NCBI GenBank assembly: GCA_965205365.1
Contig: CBDBGT010000010.1
Location: 340,525 to 404,524 of the forward strand
Reading direction: 5' to 3'
From: JALZUR01 sp965205365
GTDB lineage: Bacteria > Bdellovibrionota > Bdellovibrionia > Bdellovibrionales > UBA1609
Length of the DNA stretch: 64,000 nucleotides
In this document: one piece after another, positions 46,452-56,287 of the stretch
Layout: each line of letters starts with the position of its first letter
Numbering within the stretch: position 1 is the first letter of the stretch
Program-made: the position numbers and the translations under genes
Notes under the pieces: model-generated
Seen by the model: the letters and a program-made list of their open reading frames with translations, nothing else
Databases searched by the model: none
What the model was told of the DNA's origin: nothing

Positions 46452-46923
46452 GCTCTTTCTCCTCTTTAAGCTTAGTTTTATCAAAACCATTAACCCAGCC
46501 TTCAAGATCCTCAAAATCATTTATAAAGTCATTTAACACCCCTGCCCACAAATCAGCCGACCAGAGTTCAATCTTATTCTCTAAATTTATAACAACAGCT
46601 TTTTTTCCAAGCTTGATTAGTTTTCTTTGAAAACCTGGAATAATCACCCTATTCTGCTTATCAATACTAACCTTTGAACTTCCACTGGATAAAAACCTTT
46701 TATATGCTTTAAGCCTTGGGTCTTTTTGAAAGGGGCCTTGAAGAGTGCTCATTTTTTCTTTCCACTCTTTAATGGTAAGAAGCTCTAAAAATGATTTTTT
46801 TACAAAAACACCCACACTTAAAATAAGCTCATTATTGGGAAACAAACCTAAGGCTGAGGAAGGTAGGGAAAACCTTCCTTTTTCATCTACTCTAATCTCT
46901 GCCTGTCCTAACCAATTTTCCAC
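46429..46923 (-). CDS. mraZ: MraZ transcriptional regulator
   Basis: 164 aa from GTG 46923, which gives the short lead-in typical of the family before the first DxKGR (DEKGRFSLPSS). The frame is open to TTG 46968, so 15 more residues are possible. The second repeat is DKQNRVIIPGF. MraZ forms ring oligomers and in known species binds direct repeats before its own gene to control the dcw operon. I could not confirm a TGGGN repeat upstream. It is longer than E. coli MraZ (152 aa) because of a charged tail. Confidence 0.9.
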   Translation of the reverse strand: MENWLGQAEIRVDEKGRFSLPSSALGLFPNNELILSVGVFVKKSFLELLTIKEWKEKMSTLQGPFQKDPRLKAYKRFLSSGSSKVSIDKQNRVIIPGFQRKLIKLGKKAVVINLENKIELWSADLWAGVLNDFINDFEDLEGWVNGFDKTKLKEEKEHELKPAA

Positions 46924-47082
46924 TTTCTTCCACCATTTTCCTTTTATTTCCTTTCGGCTCCACCGCAATAAACTTGAAAAATAGGTTCTTTTTTGTTTCT
47001 ACTTGATACAAACCGGCCCAAAGTCCTATTAATTATTTTAATTAAACAGCGAATAGACGTATAATACTAAAGGGAGTAGAGC

Positions 47083-47922
47083 TTGATCGTATCATGTCCA
47101 AATTGCTTTTTAGAACAACCACTTGATCACTATTGTGCTGCTTGTGGCAAAGAGCTTCGAAAACTCATTAATGAAAAAAATAAAAATATATCTCTTAGAA
47201 CAAAAAAAACTCAATTTACAATTGTATTTCTTCTTCTAATTTTTTTAAATGCTGTATACCTATACTACTCTAACAATAAAACTAAAACTCATCTTCTTCC
47301 TCAAAACAGTAGTAATGAACAGACTCAAGTAAAGCTTGCTCTACCAAAAGACTATATCAAAAGAAGAAAACCTGATTCTAAAACTCATACTGTTGAAAAA
47401 ATAAAAAAACCTATAAAACAAACCCTTAAACAAGAAAGTTTTTTAAAAAACAATGCCCCTGTTGAGGAAAAAACCCCCAAGAAAATTAAAGCATTTTACT
47501 TTCTTTCTCTTCAACACTGTAACAGCACACCTCTAACCGGTGAGCTTAACAACAGTCAGTATATAAAACTAATGAAATGTGCAGTCATACATTTTAAAAC
47601 ATCTAATATGAAAATTGAAGAAATATTAGATGAAGCTCCTTCTTTTGCCACACAGTTTTCAATAAACCTAGAGAAAAACTTTATTAAGCTTAATTTTATT
47701 TTAACAACAGATCTTTATATTGAAGAATTTAAACACACCCTTGCCTTAAACCTTAAACTTAAATCACCTGCTACAATCTGGGCAGCTACCAGACACAACG
47801 TTGAATCCATAGAGCCTCCCACTGAAGATATGCTTGCAAGTTATGCAACTTTAACACTCTTTAACTTCTCAACTGAGGAAGAGCCTTTTCCAAAACTTTA
47901 TTTTCTTGCCTCATATAAGTAA
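47083..47922 (+). CDS. Zinc-ribbon single-pass membrane protein, unknown function
   Basis: 279 aa from TTG 47083, with AAGGGAG seven bases before; no ATG is in frame nearby. A zinc ribbon with CPNC and CAAC pairs fills residues 5-21. A basic stretch and one transmembrane helix (about 45-63) follow, then a Lys-rich linker and a globular C-terminal domain of about 140 aa with two cysteines (QHCNST, LMKCAV). It resembles cytoplasmic-ribbon/periplasmic-domain proteins of unknown role. Divergent from mraZ, upstream of tdk. Confidence 0.65.
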   Translation: MIVSCPNCFLEQPLDHYCAACGKELRKLINEKNKNISLRTKKTQFTIVFLLLIFLNAVYLYYSNNKTKTHLLPQNSSNEQTQVKLALPKDYIKRRKPDSKTHTVEKIKKPIKQTLKQESFLKNNAPVEEKTPKKIKAFYFLSLQHCNSTPLTGELNNSQYIKLMKCAVIHFKTSNMKIEEILDEAPSFATQFSINLEKNFIKLNFILTTDLYIEEFKHTLALNLKLKSPATIWAATRHNVESIEPPTEDMLASYATLTLFNFSTEEEPFPKLYFLASYK

Positions 47923-47961
47923 AAGATTGCAGGCTTAGTCTCCATTAGATAGCCTTCCTAC

Positions 47962-48573
47962 ATGAGCACCACTTTCCCTACAACCAACAACAACCCTGGC
48001 TGGCTTAAGGTTATTACTGGATGTATGTTCAGTGGTAAAACCGAAGAGCTCATTAAACTCACAAAAAAAGCTCAATTTGCCCATAAAAAAATTCAAATAT
48101 TCAAACCTTATTTAGACAACAGATACAAATTAGATTTTATAGTTTCCCATAATAATTTAAAGCTTCCTTGTGAAATCATTGAAGAGGCCGTAGAAATCTT
48201 AAAAGTTTTAAAACCTGACACTGAATTTATTGCTATTGATGAAGTTCAATTTCTAGATGAGAATATTGTAAAAATAGCTTCAGACCTGGCAGGTGCTGGA
48301 AAACAGGTGGTTTGTGCAGGCCTAGATACTGATTGGCAAGGCAAGCCTTTTCACCCCATGCCTTTACTCCTAGCTTCTGCTGATGTAATTAAAAAACAAT
48401 ATGCTGTTTGTACTAAGTGTGGAGCACCAGCAATCCGAACACAAAGAACTGTTTATTCTGATAAAAATATTTTAATTGGCTCTGGTAAAGCATACCAAGC
48501 AAGATGCAGAATACACTTTAATCCTCTTAAGCATATAAATAAAACCACAGATCCACTGGAGGCAGTATTATGA
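47962..48573 (+). CDS. tdk: Thymidine kinase
   Basis: The 203-aa type II thymidine kinase makes dTMP from thymidine for salvage. The P-loop is TGCMFSGKTEELI (about 19-31), the Walker B/lid region has FIAIDEVQFLD, and the zinc site uses CTKCGAPA and a later CRIHF (Cys/His). It overlaps hpt by four bases (ATGA). Confidence 0.95.
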   Translation: MSTTFPTTNNNPGWLKVITGCMFSGKTEELIKLTKKAQFAHKKIQIFKPYLDNRYKLDFIVSHNNLKLPCEIIEEAVEILKVLKPDTEFIAIDEVQFLDENIVKIASDLAGAGKQVVCAGLDTDWQGKPFHPMPLLLASADVIKKQYAVCTKCGAPAIRTQRTVYSDKNILIGSGKAYQARCRIHFNPLKHINKTTDPLEAVL

Positions 48574-49109
48574 TGGGCGATAAACTTACAACTTTAATTG
48601 AAGAATCAAAAATTAAAACTGCTGTTGCAAATCTAGGGGCAAAACTTGGTGAAAGCTTAAATTTTGACAAACCTCCTATTTTCATTTGTGTTTTAAACGG
48701 CGCTAGTTTTTTCTTTGCAGATTTAATCCGTGAGTATCCCCACGATTGTAAAGTAGATTTTATAGGATGCTCTAGCTACGGTGAATCTAAAACTTCCAGT
48801 GGTGAGGTAAAAATCACCTATGACTTATCTCTTTTAATCAAAAATGAAAACATCATTCTTGTTGAAGATATTGTTGACACCGGCTACACTCTTAAATTCC
48901 TACATAAGTTTTTAAACGCTCGAGAACCAAAATCTATTACAACAGTAACTTTACTCAACAAGCCTGAAGCTTTAAAAACAAAAGCTCAAGTTGATCATTC
49001 TTGTTTTGAAATTGGCAATGAGTTTGTTGTTGGTTACGGCCTTGATTTTAATAATTGTTATAGAAATCACCCTAATATTGCTGTGTTAACAAATACAAAT
49101 CTAAACTAA
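48570..49109 (+). CDS. hpt: Hypoxanthine phosphoribosyltransferase
   Basis: The 179-aa enzyme converts hypoxanthine or guanine plus PRPP to the nucleotide. The PRPP-binding loop is IILVEDIVDTGYTL, with FICVLNGASFFFADL and CSSYGESKTSSG before it and the base-binding VVGYGLDFNNCYRN near the end. It forms a salvage pair with tdk. The 3' end overlaps that of dacB by four bases, convergently. Confidence 0.93.
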   Translation: MMGDKLTTLIEESKIKTAVANLGAKLGESLNFDKPPIFICVLNGASFFFADLIREYPHDCKVDFIGCSSYGESKTSSGEVKITYDLSLLIKNENIILVEDIVDTGYTLKFLHKFLNAREPKSITTVTLLNKPEALKTKAQVDHSCFEIGNEFVVGYGLDFNNCYRNHPNIAVLTNTNLN

Positions 49110-50494
49110 AGCTTTTCTAAGAAATTATCAAAAGTTTGACGAGCATGAAACTGCTCACTATTTGAACCATTATATATGAAAGTAAATGCATACTCCTTAC
49201 TTTCTTTTTTATAAAAACCTGATAGCGCTGAAACACCTGCGAGTAAACCTGTTTTAGCTCTTACAAGACCTGGTATTTTACAAAGTCTATCTTTTAAAGT
49301 TCCATCAACACAAGATATTGGAAAAGATGATAAAAGTTCTGGAAAATACCCTTGGTCCTGTGTGGCCAATATAAACTTAGTAAAATCACCTGGTGACACT
49401 TGGTTTTTTCTACTCAAACCTGAAGCACTCTTATAAACAAGACCGTTAGAAAATGACGATACTTTTTTAAAATTAGCTTTTAAAACACTCAAGCCCCCTT
49501 TGTATGAACCAGAAGACTTTAAAACTTCACCATGGCAAACCTTTGTCAGCATGTCTGCTATAAAGTTATTGGAGTGTTTCATCATTAGCGCAACCATTCC
49601 AGACATAGAATCACTTTCAATCTTTCCCACTTCAAAAAACCCCTCTGGAACTTTTAACCACAACACTGCGCCTGAAAATGTAATCCCTGCGCTTTTTAAA
49701 AACTCTTGAAATTGAGATTCAAAGTATTTTCTTGGCTTAAACACTCTCCTATAAATAGATATTTCTTTATCTAAAGCATCTTTTCCATAGAAAACAGATA
49801 GTGCCTCTTTATCTTTTAATTTTCTTATCTTTACTTGACTCTTTTTTTTAAATGACTTCCTACGCTTAAGATCAAAATAAGAGTTTCTTGGATCTGTGAC
49901 CACATTTAACGTAGATCTATCTAAAAATCTAACTCGTATGGAGTTCCAGTTTAGGGCAAGGCCTGATAAAGCTGCGTTGTAAGCTCTTTGACCCCAATTT
50001 GTTCTACCACCAGCTAAAGGTTCTTTATCAAAAACACTGTCATCAAAAACTAAATCACCTTCAATTTTTTCAACACCCCATTTTTTAATTTCGTTTACCA
50101 ACAGCCACATTTTTTCAGACACTAGAGTAGGATCTCCGCCACCTTGAATATAAAGATTTCCTTTTAAAATTTTTTCTTTTGGTTTTTTAGCAGAAAAAAC
50201 TCTTGTTTCAATTTTTTTTTGCCCTCCAAAGAGTTCAAAAAGCCCCACACTTGTTAAAATTTTTGAAATAGATGCTGGAATAAATCTCTTATTCTCATTA
50301 TGAACAAAGACTGGCTTCCATAAGCCTGAAGAGGGCTCTTTTTTATACATACTGATTCCAAATTTATTTAAATTTAGTTTTTTTGAAGTTAAAGAAGATT
50401 TAAATATCTTTTCATAGTCCTTAGTGACAGCAAAAACATTATTACTTAAGCTAAACAGAATGAAAAATAAGAAAATAACCATAGTCTTTATCAT
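49106..50494 (-). CDS. dacB: D-alanyl-D-alanine carboxypeptidase, PBP4/DacB type
   Basis: 462 aa from ATG 50494 with a signal peptide ending NNVFA. The periplasmic peptidase S13 domain has SxxK as SISK (75-78) in FIPASISKILTS, SxN as SNN in MMKHSNNFIADM, and KTG in RAKTGLLAG. Between them is the large inserted domain usual for this class. It trims or cuts peptide stems and cross-links in the wall. Its 5' end overlaps that of the divergent substrate-binding protein gene (ATG 50460) by 35 bases, so each promoter must lie inside the other gene. Confidence 0.93.
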   Translation of the reverse strand: MIKTMVIFLFFILFSLSNNVFAVTKDYEKIFKSSLTSKKLNLNKFGISMYKKEPSSGLWKPVFVHNENKRFIPASISKILTSVGLFELFGGQKKIETRVFSAKKPKEKILKGNLYIQGGGDPTLVSEKMWLLVNEIKKWGVEKIEGDLVFDDSVFDKEPLAGGRTNWGQRAYNAALSGLALNWNSIRVRFLDRSTLNVVTDPRNSYFDLKRRKSFKKKSQVKIRKLKDKEALSVFYGKDALDKEISIYRRVFKPRKYFESQFQEFLKSAGITFSGAVLWLKVPEGFFEVGKIESDSMSGMVALMMKHSNNFIADMLTKVCHGEVLKSSGSYKGGLSVLKANFKKVSSFSNGLVYKSASGLSRKNQVSPGDFTKFILATQDQGYFPELLSSFPISCVDGTLKDRLCKIPGLVRAKTGLLAGVSALSGFYKKESKEYAFTFIYNGSNSEQFHARQTFDNFLEKL

Positions 50495-51917
50495 ACCTAT
50501 TTTTTCCTTTTTTCTTAACAGTTGCAAGCGTCAAAATTATATGCAAAAAGATTCAAACTTGATATCAGTAGCACTAGGCTCTCCACCTTCGTCTATAAAT
50601 CCAACTAAAGCCACAGACGCTACTGGAATGAGATTAGTCTCTCTTATCTACCAAGGTCTTGTTCGTATTGGTCTTGATTTAAAACCTACCAGTGATCTTG
50701 CACATACATGGAAAACTAAAGGCAAAACCCACACCTTTTATATATCTTCTAAAATAAATTTTTCAGATGGCAGCCCACTCTCCTGCCAAGATTTAAAACA
50801 AAGTATTTTAAACTTTCAAAATAAACAATGCCCTTTTAATTCAGTATTTAAAGATATTACTAATATCACCTGCTTTAAAAATGACGTTGATTTTGTTCTG
50901 TCTTTTAACACACCTACAAATTCAGAAAAATTTCTCTTAGCAGATCTCCCTGTTCTTAAAATACAAAAAGGAAGCTTAGGCACAGGAGCCTATACTATTT
51001 CTGAAAACAAACCCACACACACCACTCTTAAAAAAAACCCTTTTTATTCAAACCCTCAAAAATATAATATCAAACTCTTCTACATAAAAGATGATCTTGC
51101 TAGATTTTTAAAAATCTACAAAGGAGAAATCGACATTGCTCCAAACTCCATACCTATTGAAAAAGTCAGGTCCTTTTTAAAGACTCCATTAATGGTTCTA
51201 GAAAAGCCCTCTCTTTCTACCACTTATCTTTTAATTAACTTTAAAAACAAGGCTCTTAAATCTCTAGCTGTTCGAAAAAAAATATATCAAGCTCTAAATA
51301 TTCCTGAACTAGTCACACACAGATTTGATAACCATGTTACATTAGCAAAATCTCTGCTCTCTCCAGAACACCCCTATTACTCTATAAACTTAAACAGCAT
51401 TCACCACACTAGTAATGATGAAAACTTGTCTATCCCCACTCTCATTTTTAAAACTTCAAATGCCAGACAAACCAGAGAAACCGCAAAAATTATGATGCAC
51501 ACACTCAAAACACAAAAAATTAAGACTTCCCTAAAAAGCTTTGAATGGGGCACATTTTATAAAGATATTAAAAACGGTCGGTTTGACATAGCCCTTATGA
51601 AATGGGTAGGTGTTGTGGATCCAGATATTTATAACATTGCTTTTAACAGCAATGAATTTCCACCAGGGCGAAATCGTGGATATTATACAAACCCTGAATT
51701 AGATAAAATCCTTAATTTAGGACGCTTATCAAAAAACCAATCAAAGCGCATTCAAACATATAAGACTGCTCAAGATATTGTCTTTAAAAACCTTGCCATC
51801 ATCCCTCTTTGGCATGAAAACCAAATTCATATTGTTCACCCAAGACTTAAGAATTATAAACTAAACCCCATGGGAGATTTTACATCTTTCCTAAACCTTA
51901 GCATCGAGGCAAACTAA
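50460..51917 (+). CDS. Peptide ABC transporter substrate-binding lipoprotein (family 5)
   Basis: 485 aa from ATG 50460; the lipobox FFLNSC follows a basic, hydrophobic leader. The family 5 fold is indicated by ISVALGSPPSSINPTKATDATG, IYQGLVRI, INFSDGSPLSCQDLKQSI, LLINFKNKAL with VRKKIYQALN, and a C-terminal LWHENQIHIVHPRLKNYKLN. It binds peptides or related solutes for an Opp/Dpp-type importer. No permease or ATPase gene is adjacent, so it may work with a distant transporter or scavenge wall peptides next to dacB. Confidence 0.88.
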   Translation: MKNKKITIVFIIPIFSFFLNSCKRQNYMQKDSNLISVALGSPPSSINPTKATDATGMRLVSLIYQGLVRIGLDLKPTSDLAHTWKTKGKTHTFYISSKINFSDGSPLSCQDLKQSILNFQNKQCPFNSVFKDITNITCFKNDVDFVLSFNTPTNSEKFLLADLPVLKIQKGSLGTGAYTISENKPTHTTLKKNPFYSNPQKYNIKLFYIKDDLARFLKIYKGEIDIAPNSIPIEKVRSFLKTPLMVLEKPSLSTTYLLINFKNKALKSLAVRKKIYQALNIPELVTHRFDNHVTLAKSLLSPEHPYYSINLNSIHHTSNDENLSIPTLIFKTSNARQTRETAKIMMHTLKTQKIKTSLKSFEWGTFYKDIKNGRFDIALMKWVGVVDPDIYNIAFNSNEFPPGRNRGYYTNPELDKILNLGRLSKNQSKRIQTYKTAQDIVFKNLAIIPLWHENQIHIVHPRLKNYKLNPMGDFTSFLNLSIEAN

Positions 51918-51918
51918 A

Positions 51919-52587
51919 ATGTCTACTCTAAATCATGAACTTTTTTTTAACCAAGTACCTGATAAAATCAAACACTTGTTTAACACCTCACAGCCTGTTT
52001 GGACACTTTTAAATGAAGGGCTTAAAAAGTTTTTTAATTCTCAAAGTAATGAAAATATTCTTCTTGGTGACGTTTCTCCTCAAGCACACCTTAAAGGAGA
52101 TAAAATCTATATTTCAAAAAATGCAAAAGTTGAGCCTGGGGCTTTTATTAAAGGACCTTGCTATATAGATGAAGGTGCTCAGATTAGACATGGAGCTTAC
52201 CTTAGAGGAAATGTTTTCGTTGGTAAAAACTGTGTTGTTGGCCATTGCACGGAAGTAAAACATTCTGTTTTTTTAGATGGTGCTAAAGCTGGACACTTTA
52301 ATTATATCGGAGACAGTATTTTAGGAAACAATATCAACCTTGGTGCGGGAACCAAAATTGCAAATCTAAAAATGATCTCAGGGTCTATAAAAATAAAAAT
52401 AGGCTTAATCTCCATGGACACTAAACTTAAAAAATTCGGGGCTATTTTAGGAGACAACACTCAAACTGGATGCAATTCAGTTTTAAACCCTGGCTTCATT
52501 TTAGCTCCAAAGTCTTTTGTTTTTCCAAACGTTTCAGCTTACGGAGTACACTTAAAACGCGTTAAACTTAAAAAAAATAACTACTAA
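51919..52587 (+). CDS. Left-handed beta-helix (hexapeptide-repeat) transferase-like protein
   Basis: The 222-aa protein follows the previous stop by one base, with GAGG upstream, so the two are cotranscribed. From about residue 70 the sequence shows hexapeptide turns (GAFIKG, AQIRHG, VFVGKN, AKAGHF, NINLGAG), as in acyltransferases and the C-terminal domain of GlmU. The N-terminal 60 residues are not a nucleotidyltransferase. The GHCTEVKHSVFLDGAKAGHFNYIGDSILG segment resembles GlmU-like sugar-nucleotide enzymes. Substrate unknown. Confidence 0.8.
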   Translation: MSTLNHELFFNQVPDKIKHLFNTSQPVWTLLNEGLKKFFNSQSNENILLGDVSPQAHLKGDKIYISKNAKVEPGAFIKGPCYIDEGAQIRHGAYLRGNVFVGKNCVVGHCTEVKHSVFLDGAKAGHFNYIGDSILGNNINLGAGTKIANLKMISGSIKIKIGLISMDTKLKKFGAILGDNTQTGCNSVLNPGFILAPKSFVFPNVSAYGVHLKRVKLKKNNY

Positions 52588-52815
52588 CATCCTTTTAAAC
52601 CTTTAATACCTATTAAAATCTCCTCAAGCTAACCTCCATTAAAAATTATTTGCTTAACTATTATAAATACATTTAAAAAATAAACCCTGCCTTTAAAAAA
52701 TTAAAAGCTTGCTATGAATAAATTTGTCGTTGAATAAAATGATAGGTTTGATAAAAATTAAGCCCTAGTTATACAAAGCAAATTACAAACTCCACAGTTT
52801 GTTTTACAGGCTTGC
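52588..52815. other. Convergent intergenic region
   Basis: AT-rich DNA of 228 bp between two genes that end here. No clear terminator hairpin, gene or repeat seen. Confidence 0.3.
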
Positions 52816-54669
52816 TTAGTACAAATAAACCACACCTGAATTACTAACTGAATTGTCACTTTCATCACCACTAACACCTGTTGCATTACTGTCCTCACTA
52901 GATGCCCCCACAGCTAAGGTGTTGCCATCACCACTTAAACTCACACTAGTGCCAAAAAGGTCACTCCCACCAGTATTACTAGCTTTAATGTAGACTTGTT
53001 GAGTCCAACTTGTTCCTGTTCGGGTAAACACATATACCGCACCTGCATTATTAGCTGAATTGTCACTTTCATTACCATTAACACCTCTTACACTACTGCC
53101 TTCACCCATTGCCCCCACAGCCAAGGTGTTGCCATCACCACTTAAGCTCACACTAGTGCCAAAATCATCAAACTTATCAGTGTTACTGGCCTTAATATAA
53201 GCCTGCTGTGCCCAACTTGTCCCTGTGCGAGTAAACACGTATACCGCACCTGCACCATTAGCTAAATTACTTTCTTCATCTTCATTAACACCTTCTGCAT
53301 TACTGTCCTCACGGTCTACCCCTACAGCCAAGGTGCTTCCATCACTATTTAAACTCATACTAGTGCCAAACTCATCACCCTCACCAGTATTGCTCGCCTT
53401 AATATAAGCTTGCTGTGCCCAACTTACCCCTCCGTTTGTTTCTGTGCGAGTAAACACATATACCGCACCTGAACCACTAGCTAAATTATTCTCTTCATCT
53501 TCATTAACACCTTCTACATTACTGTCCTCGCCACTTGCCCCCACAGCTAAAGTGTTTCCATCACCGCTTAAGCTAATACTAGTGCCAAAATAGTCATCCT
53601 CACCAGTGTTACTGGCCTTAATATAAGCTTGCTGTATCCAACTTGCCTCTCCGTTTGTTTCTATACGAGTAAAAACATATACTGCACCTGAATCACTAAC
53701 TGAATTGTCACCTTCATCTTTATTAACACCTGTTGCATTACTACTTTCATCATTTGCCCCCACAGCCAAGGTGTTGCCATCACCACTTAAACTCATACTA
53801 GTGCCAAAATTATCACCCTCACTAGTGTTGCTAGCCTTAATATAAGCTTGTTGGGTCCAAATCACTCCTGTGCGGGTAAACACATACACAGCACCTGCAC
53901 CACTAGCTAAATTATTCTCTTCATCTTCATTAACACCTGTTGCATTACTGTCTTCTCCATCTGTCCCTATAGCCAAAGTCCTTCCATCATCACTTAAGCT
54001 CACACTAGTGCCAAAACCATCATCCTCACCAGTGTTACTGGCTTTTAAATAACCAATACCACCCATTAAGTTACTAACATCAACACTTATTGGATCACTC
54101 TCAACACAGTTTTCAGTACCCTTACAACTTATAATCTTATAACGAGCATTAACACGCTTATAAAGTATCACTGATAAATCAAAAGCTGTCTCTCCTTCTA
54201 AAAGATCTTCACCAACTTGACTAAAACTACCACTTCCATCTGGATCTTCTAATAATTGATGACTTTTGGCTTGTGTTTTAAACCATGAAAATTTAAAAAC
54301 TCTGATACTATTAAGAGCAACTTTGAGTAACGGTTTATCTACAACTTTAACAGTATACTCATCACTGATTGCCTTATAACTATCATCTCCTCCCCTAGTT
54401 GCTGTTATAGTCACTGTGCCTAAGCTAAGAGGAGTCACTTCCCCTGTGCTCATATTCACTGTAGCAACTTCTAGGTTATCTGACTTATAGGTAATGCTTC
54501 CACTTGAACCACCTATAGCTGTTTGAGTGAAGTTTCCAAAAGCAAGAATTGTAGTGCGATTATCACCAGCATTAAAAACGGTTTGTGTTTTTTTAAAATA
54601 ACTACAACTGACTAAGCTTAATGCCAGAATTGATACTACCAGTGGTGAAATGATTTTATTCACTAACAA
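52816..54669 (-). CDS. Lipoprotein with a Big2 domain and FG-GAP-like repeats
   Basis: The 617-aa protein has the lipobox SLVSC near residue 22. Residues about 40-110 form a bacterial Ig-like (Big2) domain (SDNLEVATVNMSTGEVTPLSLG, GTVTITAT). A linker follows, then seven repeats of about 60-67 aa with the pattern DxFGTSxSLSxDGNTLAVGA...GAVYVFTR...WxQQAYIKASNT, like the blades of FG-GAP beta-propellers. A surface adhesion or calcium-dependent binding role is likely. The DNA repeats are about 190-205 bp and could recombine. No partner gene nearby. Confidence 0.85.
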   Translation of the reverse strand: MLVNKIISPLVVSILALSLVSCSYFKKTQTVFNAGDNRTTILAFGNFTQTAIGGSSGSITYKSDNLEVATVNMSTGEVTPLSLGTVTITATRGGDDSYKAISDEYTVKVVDKPLLKVALNSIRVFKFSWFKTQAKSHQLLEDPDGSGSFSQVGEDLLEGETAFDLSVILYKRVNARYKIISCKGTENCVESDPISVDVSNLMGGIGYLKASNTGEDDGFGTSVSLSDDGRTLAIGTDGEDSNATGVNEDEENNLASGAGAVYVFTRTGVIWTQQAYIKASNTSEGDNFGTSMSLSGDGNTLAVGANDESSNATGVNKDEGDNSVSDSGAVYVFTRIETNGEASWIQQAYIKASNTGEDDYFGTSISLSGDGNTLAVGASGEDSNVEGVNEDEENNLASGSGAVYVFTRTETNGGVSWAQQAYIKASNTGEGDEFGTSMSLNSDGSTLAVGVDREDSNAEGVNEDEESNLANGAGAVYVFTRTGTSWAQQAYIKASNTDKFDDFGTSVSLSGDGNTLAVGAMGEGSSVRGVNGNESDNSANNAGAVYVFTRTGTSWTQQVYIKASNTGGSDLFGTSVSLSGDGNTLAVGASSEDSNATGVSGDESDNSVSNSGVVYLY

Positions 54670-54994
54670 TGCCCCCTAATTTTGTATTGCGCATTAAAAA
54701 TTATAAATTTAATTTTTAAATTAAAGCAATAAGTATAAAATGTGAGAAAAAATCCAGACTACATACCTCAAATTCAAGCTTTTTTTAAAACTTAAGTCTT
54801 AGATAAATAAAAAACCACCCTAGCCTTTAGTAACATTTAATTCTCTTTAACTGTTAATCTTTTAAAAAAACTTTTGGAATACTCAAAGAGAATCTAATAG
54901 CATCAGACCTTAAAAAAAACTTTCCTAGGCCTTTATACTCACCCATAGATTTTACTCTAAGAAGCTAAAACCTTTAGACGAGTTTTGTCCTCAG
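54670..54994. other. Intergenic between the Big2/FG-GAP lipoprotein and eno
   Basis: The 325 bp contain the lipoprotein promoter region and the end of the eno transcript. I see AT-rich runs but no convincing terminator, RNA gene or ORF. Confidence 0.3.
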
Positions 54995-56269
54995 CTAAAA
55001 ATGGCTTAATGAATTAAGCCATGTGTCTGAAGGCAAGTCTTCAGCAATACGTATAAGTTCATTATACTTTGCTGTTCTCTCTCCTCTACACAAGCTTCCT
55101 GTCTTAATTTGACTACAGCTAAGCCCCACACAAAGATGTGAAATGGACACATCTTCAGTCTCACCACTTCTATGAGACATAACTGTTTTAAATCCATTTT
55201 CATGCATTAAAGCCACAGCTTTAATGGTTTCTGTAACTGTTCCTATTTGGTTAGGCTTTACTAAAAGAGCATTTGCTGATTTTTCCTCTAACCCACGCTT
55301 AATACGCTCAACATTGGTTACAAATAAATCATCCCCAACAAATTGAATCTTATGTCCATAAGTGGCTTGTCCATAAGCCCAGCCAGGCCAGTCCTCTTCA
55401 GAAAAACCATCTTCAATACTAATAATTGGATATTTTTCAATGATCTCTTCATAAACTTTAGACATCTGCTCAAAACTTAAATCTTTTCCTTCAAACTTAT
55501 ACTTTTTAGTGGATTTATTATAAAACTCAGTGGCTGCCACATCCATAGCCAAGAAAATTTCTTTTCCAGGAATATAGCCTGCCTCTTTTATGGCTTCCAT
55601 TAATAAATCTAAAGCTTGCATATTACTTTTAAGTTCAGGAGCAAAGCCACCCTCATCACCAACAGCTATGGACTTTCCTTTAGCCTTTAGTATTTTCTTA
55701 AGACTTTGAAAAATTTCAGCGCCAGCTCTAATGGCATCAAAAAATGTCTGGCCACATTTTGGAACAATCATAAATTCTTGAATGTCTAAGCTATTGTTTG
55801 AATGAGCCCCTCCATTTAAAACATTCATAAGAGGAACTGGCAGCTTATAAGGTTTTGCCTGATTATAAAAAAGTTTATAATATGGAATATTTTTTTCCAT
55901 AGCTTCTAATTTTGAAAATGCTAGAGATAAACCCAAAAGAGTGTTGGCTCCATAATTTGATTTATTCTTAGTCTCTTCAGCATTTAAAAGCCATGAATCA
56001 AATTCATCAAAATTATTAAACCCTTGTTCTTTAAATTTTTTAAATAGTTTAAACACATTGTCTCTAGCTTTTAAAACACCTTTTCCTAAAAACTTAGCCC
56101 TATCCCCGTCTCTAAGCTCATGGGCTTCAAACGCACCAGTTGATGCACCTGATGGCACAGCTGCTCTAGAGGTCAGCCCATTTTTTGACATCATTTCAAC
56201 TTCTAACGTAGGGTTTCCCCTTGAATCTAGTATTTGCCTTGCCTTTACAGCAGTTATAACCACCTTCAT
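54995..56269 (-). CDS. eno: Enolase
   Basis: The 424-aa enzyme converts 2-phosphoglycerate to phosphoenolpyruvate. Conserved parts: ARQILDSRGNPTLEVE, SGASTGAFEAHELRD, NVLNGGAHSNNSLDIQEFMIVP, AVGDEGGFAP, the metal ligands in AMDVAATEF, ISIEDGF and FVGDDLFVTN, the catalytic Lys in LLVKPNQIGT, and MSHRSGETED. GGAGAGG lies before ATG 56269. Normal full length; likely cotranscribed with the gene at 57220 upstream. Confidence 0.97.
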   Translation of the reverse strand: MKVVITAVKARQILDSRGNPTLEVEMMSKNGLTSRAAVPSGASTGAFEAHELRDGDRAKFLGKGVLKARDNVFKLFKKFKEQGFNNFDEFDSWLLNAEETKNKSNYGANTLLGLSLAFSKLEAMEKNIPYYKLFYNQAKPYKLPVPLMNVLNGGAHSNNSLDIQEFMIVPKCGQTFFDAIRAGAEIFQSLKKILKAKGKSIAVGDEGGFAPELKSNMQALDLLMEAIKEAGYIPGKEIFLAMDVAATEFYNKSTKKYKFEGKDLSFEQMSKVYEEIIEKYPIISIEDGFSEEDWPGWAYGQATYGHKIQFVGDDLFVTNVERIKRGLEEKSANALLVKPNQIGTVTETIKAVALMHENGFKTVMSHRSGETEDVSISHLCVGLSCSQIKTGSLCRGERTAKYNELIRIAEDLPSDTWLNSLSHF

Positions 56270-56287
56270 AAAAACCTCTCCTAACTC

